Shown here one piece after another: positions 1 through 12,136 of a stretch of DNA of 64,000 nt. The DNA lies in assembly GCA_948470475.1 (NCBI GenBank), contig OX419346.1:3288731-3352730 (forward strand), read 5' to 3'. The notes beneath the pieces were generated by a model. It searched no databases, was not told the origin of the DNA, and saw only the letters and a list, made by a program, of their open reading frames with translations. The translations under genes and the position numbers were made by a program. Origin of the DNA: Galaxea fascicularis (taxonomy: Eukaryota; Cnidaria; Anthozoa; Scleractinia; Euphylliidae). How positions within the stretch are numbered: the first letter of the stretch is position 1; each line of letters starts with the position of its first letter.

Positions 1-139
1 ATGATTGAACATTCGAGTGAGGCCTTAAGCTATTGTGTTTATACTGTGTTCCAACAGCTTTTAAGGCCTCATCCATCGTGCTACAGATGGACAATATTCT
101 ACTTTTAATAATTAAATTTACTAATTTCTTCGCTTTTAG

Positions 140-3100
140 AATGATGTCAAGTCCTGCTGTCTACAAATTGCCGAGGATGATGGAGAGGTGGACACAGATT
201 TTCCTGGTATGGGTGCAAAGAATTTTTGATTTTCTATCAGATAATAAAATGTTAATGAATTAATATTTTTCAAGCAAAGCAAGCAGGGTGCACACCCACA
301 CATGTAATTATTGATTCCTGATTCCATCAAATTTATCCAAAGGAAATGATTTGCAGAAGACGTGTGTGTTGTCTTTAGAGATAGGGAAGGCGGAAGAACA
401 CAATGCCGAAAAATAGTTATTGCTAGTTTGGTGAAACTTCCATTTGAGAGATTGCAACGGGTTGGTTCCGGGGATTCGAGGTAATAGGCCAGTCTCTATG
501 TTCCGTCAGATCAGGAGCTTGATCCCTCATTTTCCCTCTTTGGCGAGGCGTTTGGCTTGCAGGAGGTCGCCCCCTTTAAGAGGAGAATATGGTGGCAAGT
601 GATAAGTGGCAAAGGGGAATAGCCATCATGTATTTTTTGTTATGGCAGTGATTACGAATAATTTTCTTGTTAATATCATTTACTCATAACATCCTTATTT
701 CCAGCCCTTGACAACAAGGAACAAATAACAAGATTTGGCTTCACTTGGTTGGCACTAGTTCAGGTAACTCAAACAAGAGACTGACTTCATTTATCTATCA
801 TAACTATGTCAGTGAAAGTTCCTTAATTCTTAATTCATTTGGCTTTCAATGCTGTTTGTCATGTATAACTAACGTACTTTATGATTGAAATTTTTAGAAA
901 GATACCAGTCCATCTAAACCAGCACCTCCGAAACCATCCAATGGAATCATTGTTACAGTGTAAGTGTCACTGGGATTTCTAAAAAATCCTGACCATTACA
1001 CACTTTCACCACAAGATTATTGTTACGACAAAGTTTCCGATGTTTGTGTTCTGTTTTTCAGTCACGAGCCACAACACGGTTTCTCAAGAGTAAAAGTGGA
1101 GAGCATGAACACCAAAATGAAGCAAGTTTATGAGAAGATGATCAAGAAACGGGGTTTGAGAAGGACAGGTTGGTGATCGTTGCATTCAGCCGCCTTTATT
1201 AAGGATGGGCCGATACCGATACCAAATATTAGATACCGGCAAAACCGAGGTCGTATCCGAAAATATCGATACTAGCCAGAAGTATCGATGCGTTTGATAC
1301 TGCATGTAACCTGCCCATGATCGTCATCAGTTACCTGACGTTGTGTGTACTCTATTGTTTTATTAAGCAGGACAATGTTCTTGTAAATAAATTGAAGACT
1401 TTGACTTGGTTGTCTGTTATGTTGATGCAGGTATCGTGTACTGAACAACAATCAACATTTACAGTGCGAAAGAACCTTGTAATAAATTATTTTGCCAAGC
1501 AGATCAAGTGACTTACCAGTTCTCAGTAATGTCACAGTATTGAAAAAATTTACAAGTGCTTATTTATTCCAAGTTGCACGAGAAACATGCGATTACTTAT
1601 TACATAATACACTTGAAAAAATAGACTACTTATAAAGCCTCGGCCCATACATTGACTACTGAGGTACGCAGAAGGCATTGCCCTCGATCTTCCGAAACTT
1701 GGAGAAGCTTCAGAAATATCCGGTGATCCTCGGAGATCACCGGAAGTGTTCGGGTAATATTCGGGAATCTTCGGGAGTGTTCGGTTGATCTGCGGAAATC
1801 GTCGGAAGCATTCGGGTTCGGCTTAGGAAATCTTCGGAAGTATTTGGGCGATCTTCGGAAAATTTCGGAAGGTTTCGTACAATATTCAGATTTCTTCGGA
1901 AGGTGTCGCACAATCTTCGCGGGTCTTCGAAATGCGTTGGATGGCCTCCGGCAGTCTCTTCGTTTTAACTTCGGAAATCTTCGTTGTAAATTTGCACTGT
2001 GTCAAACGTTTCTGCACTGTGTTAACTAAAAATGCACTCCGTTTTAGCCAATCAGAACTGAGAAATTTTTTCAAGTGTATTTTTTCTGTAGTAGTGATGA
2101 AGAGAAATTGTCCAAGCCAGACCTTTGTTGCTTGTTGATCACTTCCTTTTTTCTCACAACCTTGATTGATTGATTGAGCAGTGCTTCCATGAGGAGAAAT
2201 TAAACATAGATCACTGTTTGGTTGGGGGTGAAAGCGGATTAAGCTACAGTTTGTCTCTTTGTCTCTGTTACCTTTTAGCCAATGACTATGTTTTGGAAAA
2301 GCAATCGGAGCCGGGTGTGCGTATCAACCTGGAATCAACCTTGGAGAGTATGGGGACCATGGAGTTCTATCTTGTCAGATTTGGTCGTCGTAAGTAATTT
2401 ATCTTTACCAGTATTCCAGCTGAACTGGACGGAAGAAGTGTAAAGGAAGCTGATATGCCACAGGGTACTCAACCCCGTGCAGTCCTCCCAACATTGTTAG
2501 ACGGCTGTTGGATTTTGTTCTTTCAACTACCAACAGATTTGCTAATAACACGACCCAACGTGGCATTCAAACGCGCTCAACGTACTGGGCCCAGCGACAT
2601 TAATGTTACATGCATTGCTGTTGGCCAACAATATTTGGAACGTTTGCGTAGCTCTTGAGATGAGAGGGCAGATGTTTAAATTAAATCAAATTGTAAAACT
2701 TAAATTCTAAATTGTTCTGACTTGTCTTTTTTTTTTTACAGCATCCTATTGACCCCTCACTCTTATGAAAAGAAAAACTAATTTTGAACGTTCTGTAGAA
2801 CCAAACACACATCGTTCACTTTTCCTTCTTTTTATGAACTTAAATTACGACGGTACGAATTCAGCTTCGGGGTGGTCCAAAAACATTGCGCAGAATTGAA
2901 CGAATTGGAACAATCATGAGGTAGTGTAAAGAAAACACATCATCATTTGGAATTTTCTTTATGTAACCGCCAAAGGGTTCTTACTTTTGGATCGGCAGTT
3001 CCAGTGTTTCACTACTGACTACAATTTCTACATACATATTTATTTTATTCCGTGACAGGTAAACCTGTGGATGACAAGGAAGGCGACTCAAAACAATTTG

Positions 3101-5572
3101 ATTTCTACGCAAATTATCAGTTCCAGGCGAGTGTTCCATGTAAATAAACCACCACATAAATAGAAATGTGAAAACTACAGATAACTTGTGAAGTAAACGC
3201 AGGGCTGTCACTAAGTTTTAAAGTAGGTGGGAATATACAAAAAATAGTCAGGCATTCGAGTTGTTGTAGTGAAGTCAACATGCTGGTTTTTTATTCCAAA
3301 TAGGCGGGGATATACCTCAAATACGGGGGGGAAATCCCCTGCCCCCGGCCCTGGGTGACACCTCTGTTTTAAATGAGTTTGTTTTCTCTCTTAATCCTCA
3401 GACATACCGTGTCAGTATGTTACAAAAGCTCAGACCTGTAACGGAAATCCAGCTAAGTATGCCGTTTCTGATGTTTTTATAATAAGAAATCAGTGTTTAT
3501 GCATGCTTTAACGTGTCATTAAGTTCCAAAAGGTGGACTCCCTGTTGTTGAGGTGTGCTATTTACCCTTAACCCTTAAAAGTGACCAATGCTTAATGAAC
3601 TCTGCTCAGTTAAACAGTAAGGTTGTGAGAAAAAAAGAAGTGATCAACAAGTAGCAAAGGTCTTGATTGTTTAACAAATTTTCCTCATCATTACCACAGA
3701 AAATGTTTGGAGAACAGTTTGGAGAATATAACTGCTGATATATGGGTTTAAAGTGTTTTTACTGCACTGTACAAAAATAGCCGGGAATTCGAGTTGCTGT
3801 AGGAAGTCAACATGCTAGTTTTACGTCAATGTAGTCGTGGATATACCAGTCAAAAGACGAGGGGAAAATCCCAGACCATTGATGACAGCCCTGGCTTGTC
3901 TGTTTCTGTCAGTACTACAAACAGTTCTAAAAAAGAAGGGGAATCATAAGCCGAAGTTAACATTTTTACAATAAAACACGCGCACACCAAACTGACTTAA
4001 CTCAACGAGGTCTCGGTTTGGCCACCTTGACGACTCCGTAAAAGCACCAATTTCCTTGGAAATTTTGCCCTCTTGGGTGCGTTAATTTTCTTTTCTAGTG
4101 TTGACTTCCCACAGTTTGCACAAAACTTTTTTTTTATCAAGTCAGTTTAATGCTTTGGTTATCGTCTACATACAATTTGGTGACATGTTTGCTTTTTCAA
4201 CCAGGTGTTTCTCAAGAGAGAATTGAGATTGACCCTGTTCTTCAACCCAAAGCGCCGAAGAAATTCTGGGGGAAACAAAAATTTGTAAGTACTCGCGGCG
4301 TAAAGCAGCTTTAATCCGACGCCGGACACACTTGGTGTTTTTATGCGCCGATAGCAGCGAATTTGATCGCCAGCGAATTTCGCCGTTGATTTGTGAGGGC
4401 ACACTAGGTGATTTTATACGCAAATTGCGGCGATTTGCCAATCTAATTTTGCTCCCAGGCGACAAGTATCGTTGTTTTCCGCCATTTTGAAAAGTCATGT
4501 GATAAAATCGTCCAGCCTGATTGGTTGGTTCTACTGGCGATTCGCGGCGATGAACGCACAAAATCGCTGAACGGGCACACTAGGCGAATACTGGTGAATT
4601 GAAACGTCGATCGCGGTGATCGGGGAAAATCGCCATCGCTGTACCGGGTACACTAGGCGATTTTCACCGATAAAATCGCCTGGTGTGTCGACAGTGCACT
4701 TTGAAAATGCGACCTCTTAAAATCTAACCTTGCTTGAAGAAAATTCCCTTACTTTTTCCCTTTGTTTTTGATTTGTTCTTTGATTCAATTTGTTATTTTC
4801 AAGACATCAGTAAATATGGAGAATGTTGTGGCATGTGATCTGATGGAAGAGAAGAGTAATGGCAAAGCACAGTTCAGAATAGTTTACTTCAGTCAAAATG
4901 CCCGCGAGTTCAAACACTACGATTTCGAAACAGAGGCTAATGTAACCGGTGAGTCAGCTCAGTTCATTTCGTTCACTCCGTAGGAGTTGTGATGCTTGTT
5001 GTCCTGTGTAGAGGATGTAGAATATGGATTTTGTTGTCACTGTGGGTGTCCAAGAATAGAGGCAACTCAGATACTGGGAAATGAAGAAATAAATATTGTT
5101 CACTTGCCTGGTGTGCGTCTCTCTTAGCTCCCGAAACTTTTCGGGTCAACTTCGGGTGCCATAATTTCTTACGTATTTAAAAGCGAAGACCCAGGCATGA
5201 AATTCTGCAAAAAATTTGCGCTTTCGTATCTTGAAATCATAGAAAAGACCAGCTTTTAGAATAAGGGGATCGCAGTTTTAGAAATGGCTTTTCGGGAGTT
5301 TCCAGAGAAATGGACCGCTGATTCTCAAGGAGTTCGTGTCTCGTGATCTCTTCCGCTTTGATACGTCACCGAAGCACGCTGAACGTGAAGGACTGGGAGA
5401 AAACCGAACAGGAACTTTAAGTAATCATTTTAATTTGGTTCGTTTCTTCCTTGCAGGGGAGATAGTACAAAAGGTGACACACATAATCAAGTCCAATGTA
5501 AGCGGCAGAAGATCAGAGTATCTGACTTTAAAGGAAAAAAAGCTTGAAAAAAGGAGATCCTTCAAATACTAA
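140..5572 (+). CDS. MAPKAP1: Target of rapamycin complex 2 subunit MAPKAP1/SIN1, 3' part of gene
   Basis: SIN1 is the TORC2 subunit that recruits AKT/SGK-type substrates and binds Ras and phosphoinositides. Ten exons join in frame: 140-206, 705-763, 898-959, 1062-1168, 2279-2389, 3059-3126, 3402-3456, 4205-4284, 4804-4948, 5457-5572 (870 nt, 289 residues plus stop). The first exon carries the end of the CRIM domain (LQIAEDDGEVDTDFP). Exons 3-5 encode the Ras-binding domain (EPQHGFSRVKVES, YVLEKQSEPGV). Exons 7-10 encode the PH domain (VSMLQKLRPVTEIQL, RIEIDPV, KFWGKQK, CDLMEEKS). The end KLEKRRSFKY matches the family C-terminus. All introns are GT-AG except the one after exon 6, which appears to start with GC. 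The N-terminal exons lie before the window. Identity is very likely from colinear family motifs; exact exon edges are inferred. Confidence 0.93.
1675..1930. repeat. Degenerate TCTTCGGAA minisatellite in SIN1 intron
   Basis: About 250 bp of imperfect tandem units built on ATCTTCGGAA and GTGTTCGGG, repeating roughly every 18-22 bases. It lies in the intron between SIN1 exons at 1168 and 2279. Short open frames here (for example minus-strand RRSPKYFRRFPK) arise from the repeat and are not a gene. Confidence 0.75.
2086..2163 (+). repeat. Left arm of a long-range inverted repeat (partner 3618-3705)
   Basis: The reverse complement of this stretch matches 3618-3705 over about 80 bases with few differences; shared core GTGAGAAAAAA then AAGTGATCAACAAG. 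The arms sit in two different SIN1 introns, on either side of the exons at 2279 and 3059. This is either two copies of a dispersed element or the arms of one larger insertion. Confidence 0.75.
3235..3372 (+). repeat. Dispersed repeat, copy 1 (SIN1 intron)
   Basis: Shares an ordered series of words with 3768-3895: AAAAATAG, ATTCGAGTTG, AAGTCAACATGCT, GGATATACC, GGGGAAATCCC, and a final CCTGG. Two diverged direct copies of one repeat about 130 bp long lie 530 bp apart. Confidence 0.7.
3618..3705 (-). repeat. Right arm of the inverted repeat with 2086-2163
   Basis: Reverse-complement partner of 2086-2163, within the SIN1 intron between the exons at 3456 and 4205. Confidence 0.75.
3768..3895 (+). 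repeat. Dispersed repeat, copy 2 (SIN1 intron)
   Basis: Direct copy of 3235-3372; see that entry for the shared words. Confidence 0.7.
4316..4694. mobile_element. MITE-like element with GACACAC..GG..TTTTAT terminal inverted repeats
   Basis: The left end reads CGGACACACTTGGTGTTTTT and the right end, reverse-complemented, CGACACACCAGGCGATTTTA. Copies of CACTAGGCGATTTT and GCGGCGAT recur inside as subterminal repeats. It fills much of the SIN1 intron between exons at 4284 and 4804. No transposase frame is present, so it is non-autonomous. Confidence 0.65.
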
Positions 5573-6029
5573 ACGACCACTAAAGAGACATTGTTGGGGG
5601 CTCAATGTACAATTCGTGAATGGTGGGGCACACGCGCGGATCGTTTGACTTTCCTTTCAGGCAATCGCGTTTCTTTTCTACCTGCCATTTCCTGCGTCTT
5701 AAAATCTCTAGTTTTTTTTCCTCGTTTAAATGTCCTCTTACGCGCAGCCTTTCGTTTGCATGTGAACCCAAGGAACAGTTTATGTCGGTTTGACGTTCAC
5801 CTTCAGACTTTGTTTCTATCGATCCCACTTCGGAGAATTTGAAGGTTCGTCAATAAGATTCTCCAATACCCCTTTCTGAGCATTTTTAATGTAGCTAGTA
5901 CACAATTAAAACCAGATAGATTCTTTAAGAAGCCTTTACTGCGTAGTGACCGTGGATTGTAAGACATTTAACATATTTGAACCGACTGTGTACTTCGTTT
6001 CAAACTAAATAGTTGAAATTCCTTTTAAA
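5573..6029. other. Convergent 3' intergenic region between SIN1 and ECHDC2-like
   Basis: The 457 bp between the stop codons of two genes facing tail to tail. It should hold both 3' UTRs. An ATTAAA hexamer lies near 5906 on the plus strand. No further gene is seen; the overlapping open frames on both strands have no recognisable content. Confidence 0.6.
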
Positions 6030-9000
6030 TTATTCCCCTGTATACTGCGGAGTCCTTTTCTCTTTAAAAGCTCGAAGGCCTTCTAATCTGTCCTTGGTTG
6101 GTATAACCTGTGGATGAAATTTTAGGACATAAAATAGATGGCACACGAGCAACTCGTTTGCGCCAGATTTTTCTTCAGTGCGTCTTTATGTCAATAATTC
6201 GCTCGAAACGTCAGCCTTTAAAATCCCAGTACGGTGGTTAATTTACATTATTAACTCCGTTTACAAAACCAAATTCTTGTGTACAACCCCCCCACCGACG
6301 TAGCACCACAGTTTATTTAGAAACTACCCCCTTTATCTCAACCAGTAAGGTTCCAGATGGGATGTCAAAATATGAAATTCTTTGAAACACATATACACCC
6401 ACGCTTTTCCCGGCTTGGACGCAGACTTTACGTCTCCCAGCACACAGTACATACCTGTGAGTAGCAGCCTTCCTCAAATGACATGGCCGAATTAAGATCA
6501 ACCTGTAGGAAAACATAAACCCGAAGTTGTTAAGTTTACTATTACACAAAATACTGGTAGTTCTTGACTGCAATTAATTGTATAATATGTACCAATAGCC
6601 ACCACAACCTAACTTCTTACCGTATCACCAGTTCGTCAATAGTACAGGAAGTGAGAATATACAGGGATCAGCTGAGTCAATGTTCAAACAGATTCTCCCC
6701 ACATGTACGACGTGAAATGTGTGAGAACTCAAAGGAGAATGTACATGTCTAGGCCCTGTACTTTGGTCCAAACTTGATAAATCTATTCGATCTTCTGAAT
6801 CATTGGACATCTTCAAAAAGCGCATCAAAATGATTAATTTCACAAGCCTGTTGGACAATACTTGTAAAGACTGTTTTTTATGTGACAACTAATAGCTGAT
6901 TTTAATGCATGCATTATCCAGTGTCAGCCATACATATGTATATACATTTTACACTTTATTCCGGCACTATTAGATAACTATTGTAGTTAGGTGTCCCCAA
7001 TTAGCATACATTGTATGCTAGCGATCTCGACACGTTGATAAAGTTCTTATCTTCTTCTTATCTTTATGTCGATCTTGGAGATTCAAGGGTTAAAGGACTT
7101 AATAATAATACTAATAATAATACAATAATGAGGATTTTATATAGCGCTTTATCCCAAGGCTCAAAGCGCTTTACAACACTTTGTGGGGGACTCTTCCAGA
7201 CTAGCTTGTTCGGACTTACCGTGGTACTTTCGTCTAAAAGTAAGTCGTTCGTTTAGAAAGAGATTTTAGTAAAATGAAATGATTATCGTCCCGGGACGAA
7301 AATGTTGAACTCTGCTAGGGGAAGCCATGAATTGCCCCGGAATGAACTTATTTCTGCCCTCATGTAAACATAGTCCAAGACGCCAGCTCCAATGATTCAC
7401 TTTCAAAAGTGGGTTCCTCAGATTTCAAACTTAGATTGCATCCAAATGGTGCAGAAATGACGAGTTTTTGATAACAAAATCCCCCAAACTGTTAAATTTG
7501 TACCTGCATGCCTCTGTTGATTGCTAATTTGGCCATCCTGACCGCCACGGGTCCCCCGGGGAGAATTTCCTCAGCCAGTTTGAGAGCCCTTTGATAAGCT
7601 GCGTCTCCGTTTTCATTCTGATCAACAGCGTAATCTGCTAAACCAATTTCGGCTGCTTCTGTACCACTGATCATTTTTCCAGTAAATATCATTTCTTTGG
7701 CTTTGGACACACCGATCAGCCTTGGCAAACGCTGTGTGCCTCCTTGAAAAGACAAAAAAGCAAAGGTACATAAAACAGTAAATAGGCCATTTCCGAGTTC
7801 ATGTCTGCCTCCTCTTCAAAGCGATCGAGTCTAAGTGCGAAGTTTTTGTGATGGTAATTAGTTCTACTTTACATATGAATGAAAACTAATTTTTATAACA
7901 AAAACTTCGCACTTAGACTCGCTTTGAAGAGGGGGCAGACATAAACTCGGAAATGGGCTATTGGAAGGACAAGAACCTCGCCTATTGGTTTCCTAGGCTA
8001 TGAGTCATTGATTACGCTTTGAAGTTGCTCACTTGCCACCTTCTCACAGGCTACTGTTACCCCTCCCTCTATAAGAAACTGGGGTCGTTCACATCATGAT
8101 AAATCGAGTCCACAAGTCGAGCCAAAACGGCCCCCCGAAGTTGGTATCATGTCTAGATCAATCAAGGACATATTCACTGTGGTCACACGAAGGCCATAAC
8201 ATACAAGGACAGACCTCAAGTTTATTTTTAGTCTTTATGACAAGTGTGAACGGGAACCCAACTGTTACGAGTTCAATGCGGTAGGCTTTCATCGCACGCT
8301 ACTGCGCCGAATCGATTGTGTCTTTTTCTCTTGCACGCAAAAAAAGGCGCAGTCGATTCGCAGAGAAATCAAAGTGAATGCCATATAAAAAATCGGCCGT
8401 ACAATACCCCCTTTCGAAGACTGCATTTCTTTGGTCTGCCGTAGGCACGTGTGCGGTATTCGATAGCGAAATCTGGAACGAGCACAGAAAAGAAAAGGCT
8501 GACACGCCCTTCGAGGGTATTTATTATATTATTATTTATTATACTTTATTTACCCTCGGATTTTAGAGTAGCTTATGCAGCTAATATCTCCGAGCATTTA
8601 TCAAATAAACTTAACACGATAAGAATCCCAACCGGCGGGGAGCAAACCGGTTGGCTATTTTACAAGGATGACCGAGGAGTTGAACCAGGCACTTACCCAG
8701 AACAACACCAGCTAGTGGCAAGAGCGGGATTTGAACCCGGGTCACACGCATTGAAATCCAGCGCCCTAACCACTCGGCCACCCTGCCTCCCTGATGATGG
8801 TATGATGATCGTCCGTTCGTGTCTTCAACCATAAATTTTAATTACAAAAGACCATGATTTTAAAGTCTAGCCTTTTCAGTCTAACCAATACTTTTCCTGT
8901 CAAGTAAAATGTCAACTGCCTTAGACAAGACCGCGATTAGGCAATTCAAGTCTTCGTGCATACGAGCGAAAAAAAACTCGTTGGCAACTGGTCTAGCCCT

Positions 9001-12000
9001 TTGCTACACTTAATACTCTATTTAACAGTCTTATACTTCATTTAAAGAAAACGTCCGTCACCTGCTCCAGGGATGATAGCCAAACGTGTTTCCGTCAGTC
9101 CTACTTTTGCATTATCCGCTGCAATCCGAAAGTCACATGACAGTGCCATTTCCAGCCCACCACCCAGAGCGTGCCCATCCAGTGCAGCGATTGTTGGCAT
9201 GGGCAGATTATTCAGTTCCATTATAGCTGCTCGAGCTCTGGATACAAATGGTCCTACTTCATGCTCTGGCATTTTTGCCCTCTCCTTAAGATCAGCACCA
9301 GCACAAAATATTCCTATAACAAATACATACACAATAATAACAAATATGCAGATAATTGGTAGTAATCATTAAAATTTACTGACTGAGTGACTGATGGTCT
9401 GATTGATTAATGGGTCAGTCAGTTAATCGGTCCATCAGTCTGTCTGACCATCTGTCTGTCAGTTCGACCGTCTTAAGATCAAAAGTTCAACAGGCTAACA
9501 ACTAGAACTCTGCCTTCTGACTTGACGAAAAAAAAAACAAATGTTTAACTTACCTGGTGCATCACTTTTGAAAATAACAGTTCGAACATTTTTGTCGAAT
9601 TTCACACAAGTGAGGGCTTCTGTGAACTAAAATAAAAAAAATAAAGAAATTTAATATAACCTAAGCCATAACACACCTAAAAATTGTTGCTTTCTTTTGA
9701 TAAAGTTTAAGTAATGGTCCAGATAAGAAGGAAAGAACCAAGCGCAATGAACATGTTGGAATGCAAAAAGGTGCTCTCTTTACTATTGTCTCTACTACAC
9801 TTCTGATTGGTTTAAACATTAAATTTTATGAAATCTTTGCAAAGCAGTGGGTATATTAATCCCTTGTTTTCTAACCAACTTCCTTATAACAAAATCTCTT
9901 GTGAGACTGAGTAAGACAGAAATTCTATGTGGGGAACATGTAAAATTGCAAACTTTTCTTGGCTATTGTTTTCAACTCTTATGATTGGTTGAAATCTTTT
10001 AACACCAAAAAACATCCTTTAAAAACAAAGTTTAAATTTATTTTATTTTGTAGACTGCCTTTTTGTAGGTTTACGCATTCTCTGTGTAAACATGAAAACA
10101 TTCCTATGTGAGGGAAGCTTATTGCACCATAACAAAAGAAATTGCTTCCCTTCTTACCAGGATCATTAATTAAGGAACACTGGTTTTGTGCAATAAAACT
10201 TTCAAAGGATCTTTGGTGACATTGAATAAAAAAGGTAGCAAATTTTAATTAAAACTGTCTGTAAATGAACCAACAAAGAATCTTTAGAAATGGTCCCTGT
10301 CCCTGACACAGGCTGTCTTAGAACTTTCAGATGCCTAAATCTTAATTGGAAAATGACATGGATACAGGAACAAGAATAACCAGCAATTAGGTGTTCTTTT
10401 TTTTTTGGGGGGGGGGAGGGGGAGTGCAAACTTGGCATTGACATAAGATAAAAGTCTGAGTGAATGCTAAAATTGCACCCTGCCCCAGTGTGTTAAGGTA
10501 CAAGTTAGACAAATTTGAAAGACTATTGGGCTAAAACTGCAGCTGCCCTTCCATTGCCTTTTTGTTCTGAAAATAGTGAAACCATAAAAAATAATCTATA
10601 AATTAAACTAATTGTTTTCACTCTTTTGGAAAACAACTGGAGAAAAGTGGAATGAAATGTCATGACATCATAATATTTATTAAAATATGGCATTTTCATA
10701 AAACTTAGAAATCACGCCAATGTGTTTACAGACTTTGAAAGACTGAACTCTCTGTAATTCTCACCAGACTTAAAAATTTCTTGCTCATGGCATTTTTTGC
10801 CTCTGGCCTATTCATAACAAAAAGGGCAACTCCTGAAAAAAAAACATAAAATATTATTTTCAGTTGCAGCTGTTAAAAACTTTGCCATTTTACAGATCTT
10901 GTGTTTCCATTAGAGTGAATCCTACCTCTGCCCCTTGTTAATAATTCATTGTTTATCCTGAGAATTTGGACCTTGCTTACCCAAAAAAATGGGGTATGAA
11001 AATCGTCAATAATATTACACATAATTTTAGAAGCTAAAACAACAAGCACTAATTTTGTTTTGTGCAGACAGAAACAAAGGAGAAGGGGTGACTGTAATCA
11101 ATAAGAGGAAAGTGGGATAGGGGAATAAATGGTAAAATTTTATAGAAACAATAGTCTCCATTTGGCATGAAAATATGCTTGCATATTTGTCCGTGGACAT
11201 TATCTGTTCTGAGAAGCGGACAATTTTCCAAGACGGAAGCTTGAGGAAAATTGTGAGTGAAAATATTGGAGCATATTTTTAAAGCCAAATGGAGACTATT
11301 GTGTTTGTAACTTTCAAATCTTTTTTGCAACACCCATTTGGGGAATATCACTGGGGAATATTCAGTCATGTGATGCATTTAGACCAATCGCATGTGAGTA
11401 AAAGTATTTGATGGATTATAAGAAATAATATTCATTTGATAAGTAAATTTATCGTTGTTGTCTTTTAACAGTTGGTATCATCTTATAATGAGGAGATTCA
11501 GTAAGAATGGGTCTCGATGAAATTGCATTCAAATCCATGACATCCCCCTAGCCCCCACCAAAAGACGGCAAGTCTGTAATCATACCCTAGGGGTACCTGA
11601 AGGTTGTGTTCAAAGACTATCCTAAAACCCTGGTTTTCAGCCCCACAGATATTTTCTCTTTAAAGAGCATTACCAAGACCCCAAATGTAGAATCTACATC
11701 ATTTCTACGGGTTTCGGGGTAGGATGGGTTGTGGGGTGGGGGCCGGGGTAGGGGTGTGAATGGAGAATTGGTGAAACTTTCTGAACGTTTTCCAATGCTG
11801 CAGTACTAGATCCATGTGTGACAACCGCCTTGTATGCGTCTAGGACCAGTAGTGTCAAAAGCGTTTGGTTTTCACTGATGTTACCACAATTTTTAAGACT
11901 ACAGCATCAAAAAAGCTTAATTCCTATTGAAGTAACCGTATCACTGTACCTGCATGCTTGCCCTCAAGATAACGAAGATTAAATTCCTCCGACGTTGAAG

Positions 12001-12136
12001 AAGCATTCTCTGTACTGTATGAAGAGGCACATGACGGGGAAAGCTTCCCTAAGGGCGAAAGTCGGTTCAAATGACGGATCAGACAAAAATTGCAGTGATA
12101 TCTTGGAAGAACTATCCTGTTCATTGTTGCCGCCAT
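6030..12136 (-). CDS. ECHDC2: Mitochondrial enoyl-CoA hydratase, ECHDC2/AUH type (complete, 7 exons)
   Basis: Crotonase-family hydratase expected in the mitochondrial matrix. Minus-strand exons: 12136-11950, 10832-10765, 9626-9554, 9313-9062, 7742-7504, 6502-6455, 6107-6030, giving 314 residues. The first ~45 residues are basic and Ser-rich with no acidic residue, like a mitochondrial presequence. Crotonase motifs: [20 protein letters not shown] and [19 protein letters not shown]. Glu164 and Glu184 sit 20 residues apart like the two catalytic glutamates of enoyl-CoA hydratase. The last exons read [16 protein letters not shown] and [40 protein letters not shown] and [17 protein letters not shown] look closer to ECHDC2 than to AUH, but methylglutaconyl-CoA hydratase cannot be excluded. 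The gene is head to head with the nuclease gene at 13464. Confidence 0.92.
6640..6890 (+). mobile_element. Degenerate non-LTR retrotransposon 3' end (LINE remnant)
   Basis: A plus-strand frame reads [19 protein letters not shown] then DIFKKRIKM. This resembles the C-terminal tail of LINE reverse-transcriptase ORFs (typical pattern: whole name W..LP..I+..S+..FK..LK). The preceding stretch seems to continue in a different frame, so it is broken. It lies in the ECHDC2-like intron between exons 6455 and 7504. Confidence 0.45.
7782..7961. mobile_element. Hairpin MITE, ATAGGCCATTTCCGAG family
   Basis: Nearly perfect inverted repeat of about 80 bp per arm. Left end ATAGGCCATTTCCGAGTTCA; the right end reads the same when reverse-complemented. 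Arms contain TCTAAGTGCGAAGTTTTTGT. Located in an ECHDC2-like intron. Related to 40845-41022, which has the same ends and the CGAGTCTA core. Confidence 0.8.
8517..8793 (-). mobile_element. tRNA-derived SINE
   Basis: Read on the minus strand, the head is tRNA-like: box A TGGCCGAGTGG and box B GGTTCAAATCC about 40 bases apart. A non-tRNA body follows (AACCGGTTTGCTCCCC, then AAGTTTATTTGATAAATG) and then an A/T-rich tail. The anticodon stem does not pair and unrelated sequence continues past the tRNA part, so this is a SINE and not a functional tRNA. It sits in an ECHDC2-like intron. Confidence 0.7.
9380..9470. repeat. Degenerate GACT/GATT/GTCT tetranucleotide repeat
   Basis: Alternating TGACTGA, TGATTGATTAATGG and CAGTCAGTTAAT words form an impure tetranucleotide microsatellite. 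It lies between ECHDC2-like exons ending at 9062-9313 and 9554. A similar tract is found at 24020-24135. Confidence 0.7.
11146..11309. mobile_element. Short hairpin MITE with CAATAGTCTCCATTTGGC ends
   Basis: Left end AAACAATAGTCTCCATTTGG; right end is its near reverse complement (CCAAATGGAGACTATTGTGT). Length about 164 bp, inside the first ECHDC2-like intron. Confidence 0.75.

Noticed and set aside
7086..7200. AATAATAATA followed by TATATAGCGCTTTATCCC...AAAGCGCTTTACA
   Set aside because: Resembles a widespread animal interspersed repeat end, but boundaries and type could not be set, so it is not listed as a feature.
8700..8793. tRNA-like sequence (box A and box B on the minus strand)
   Set aside because: The anticodon stem is mismatched and the sequence runs on into a SINE body with an A/T-rich tail, so it is not called as a tRNA gene.
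8451..8834. 127-residue plus-strand frame
   Set aside because: It reads through the SINE in reverse and has no independent support.
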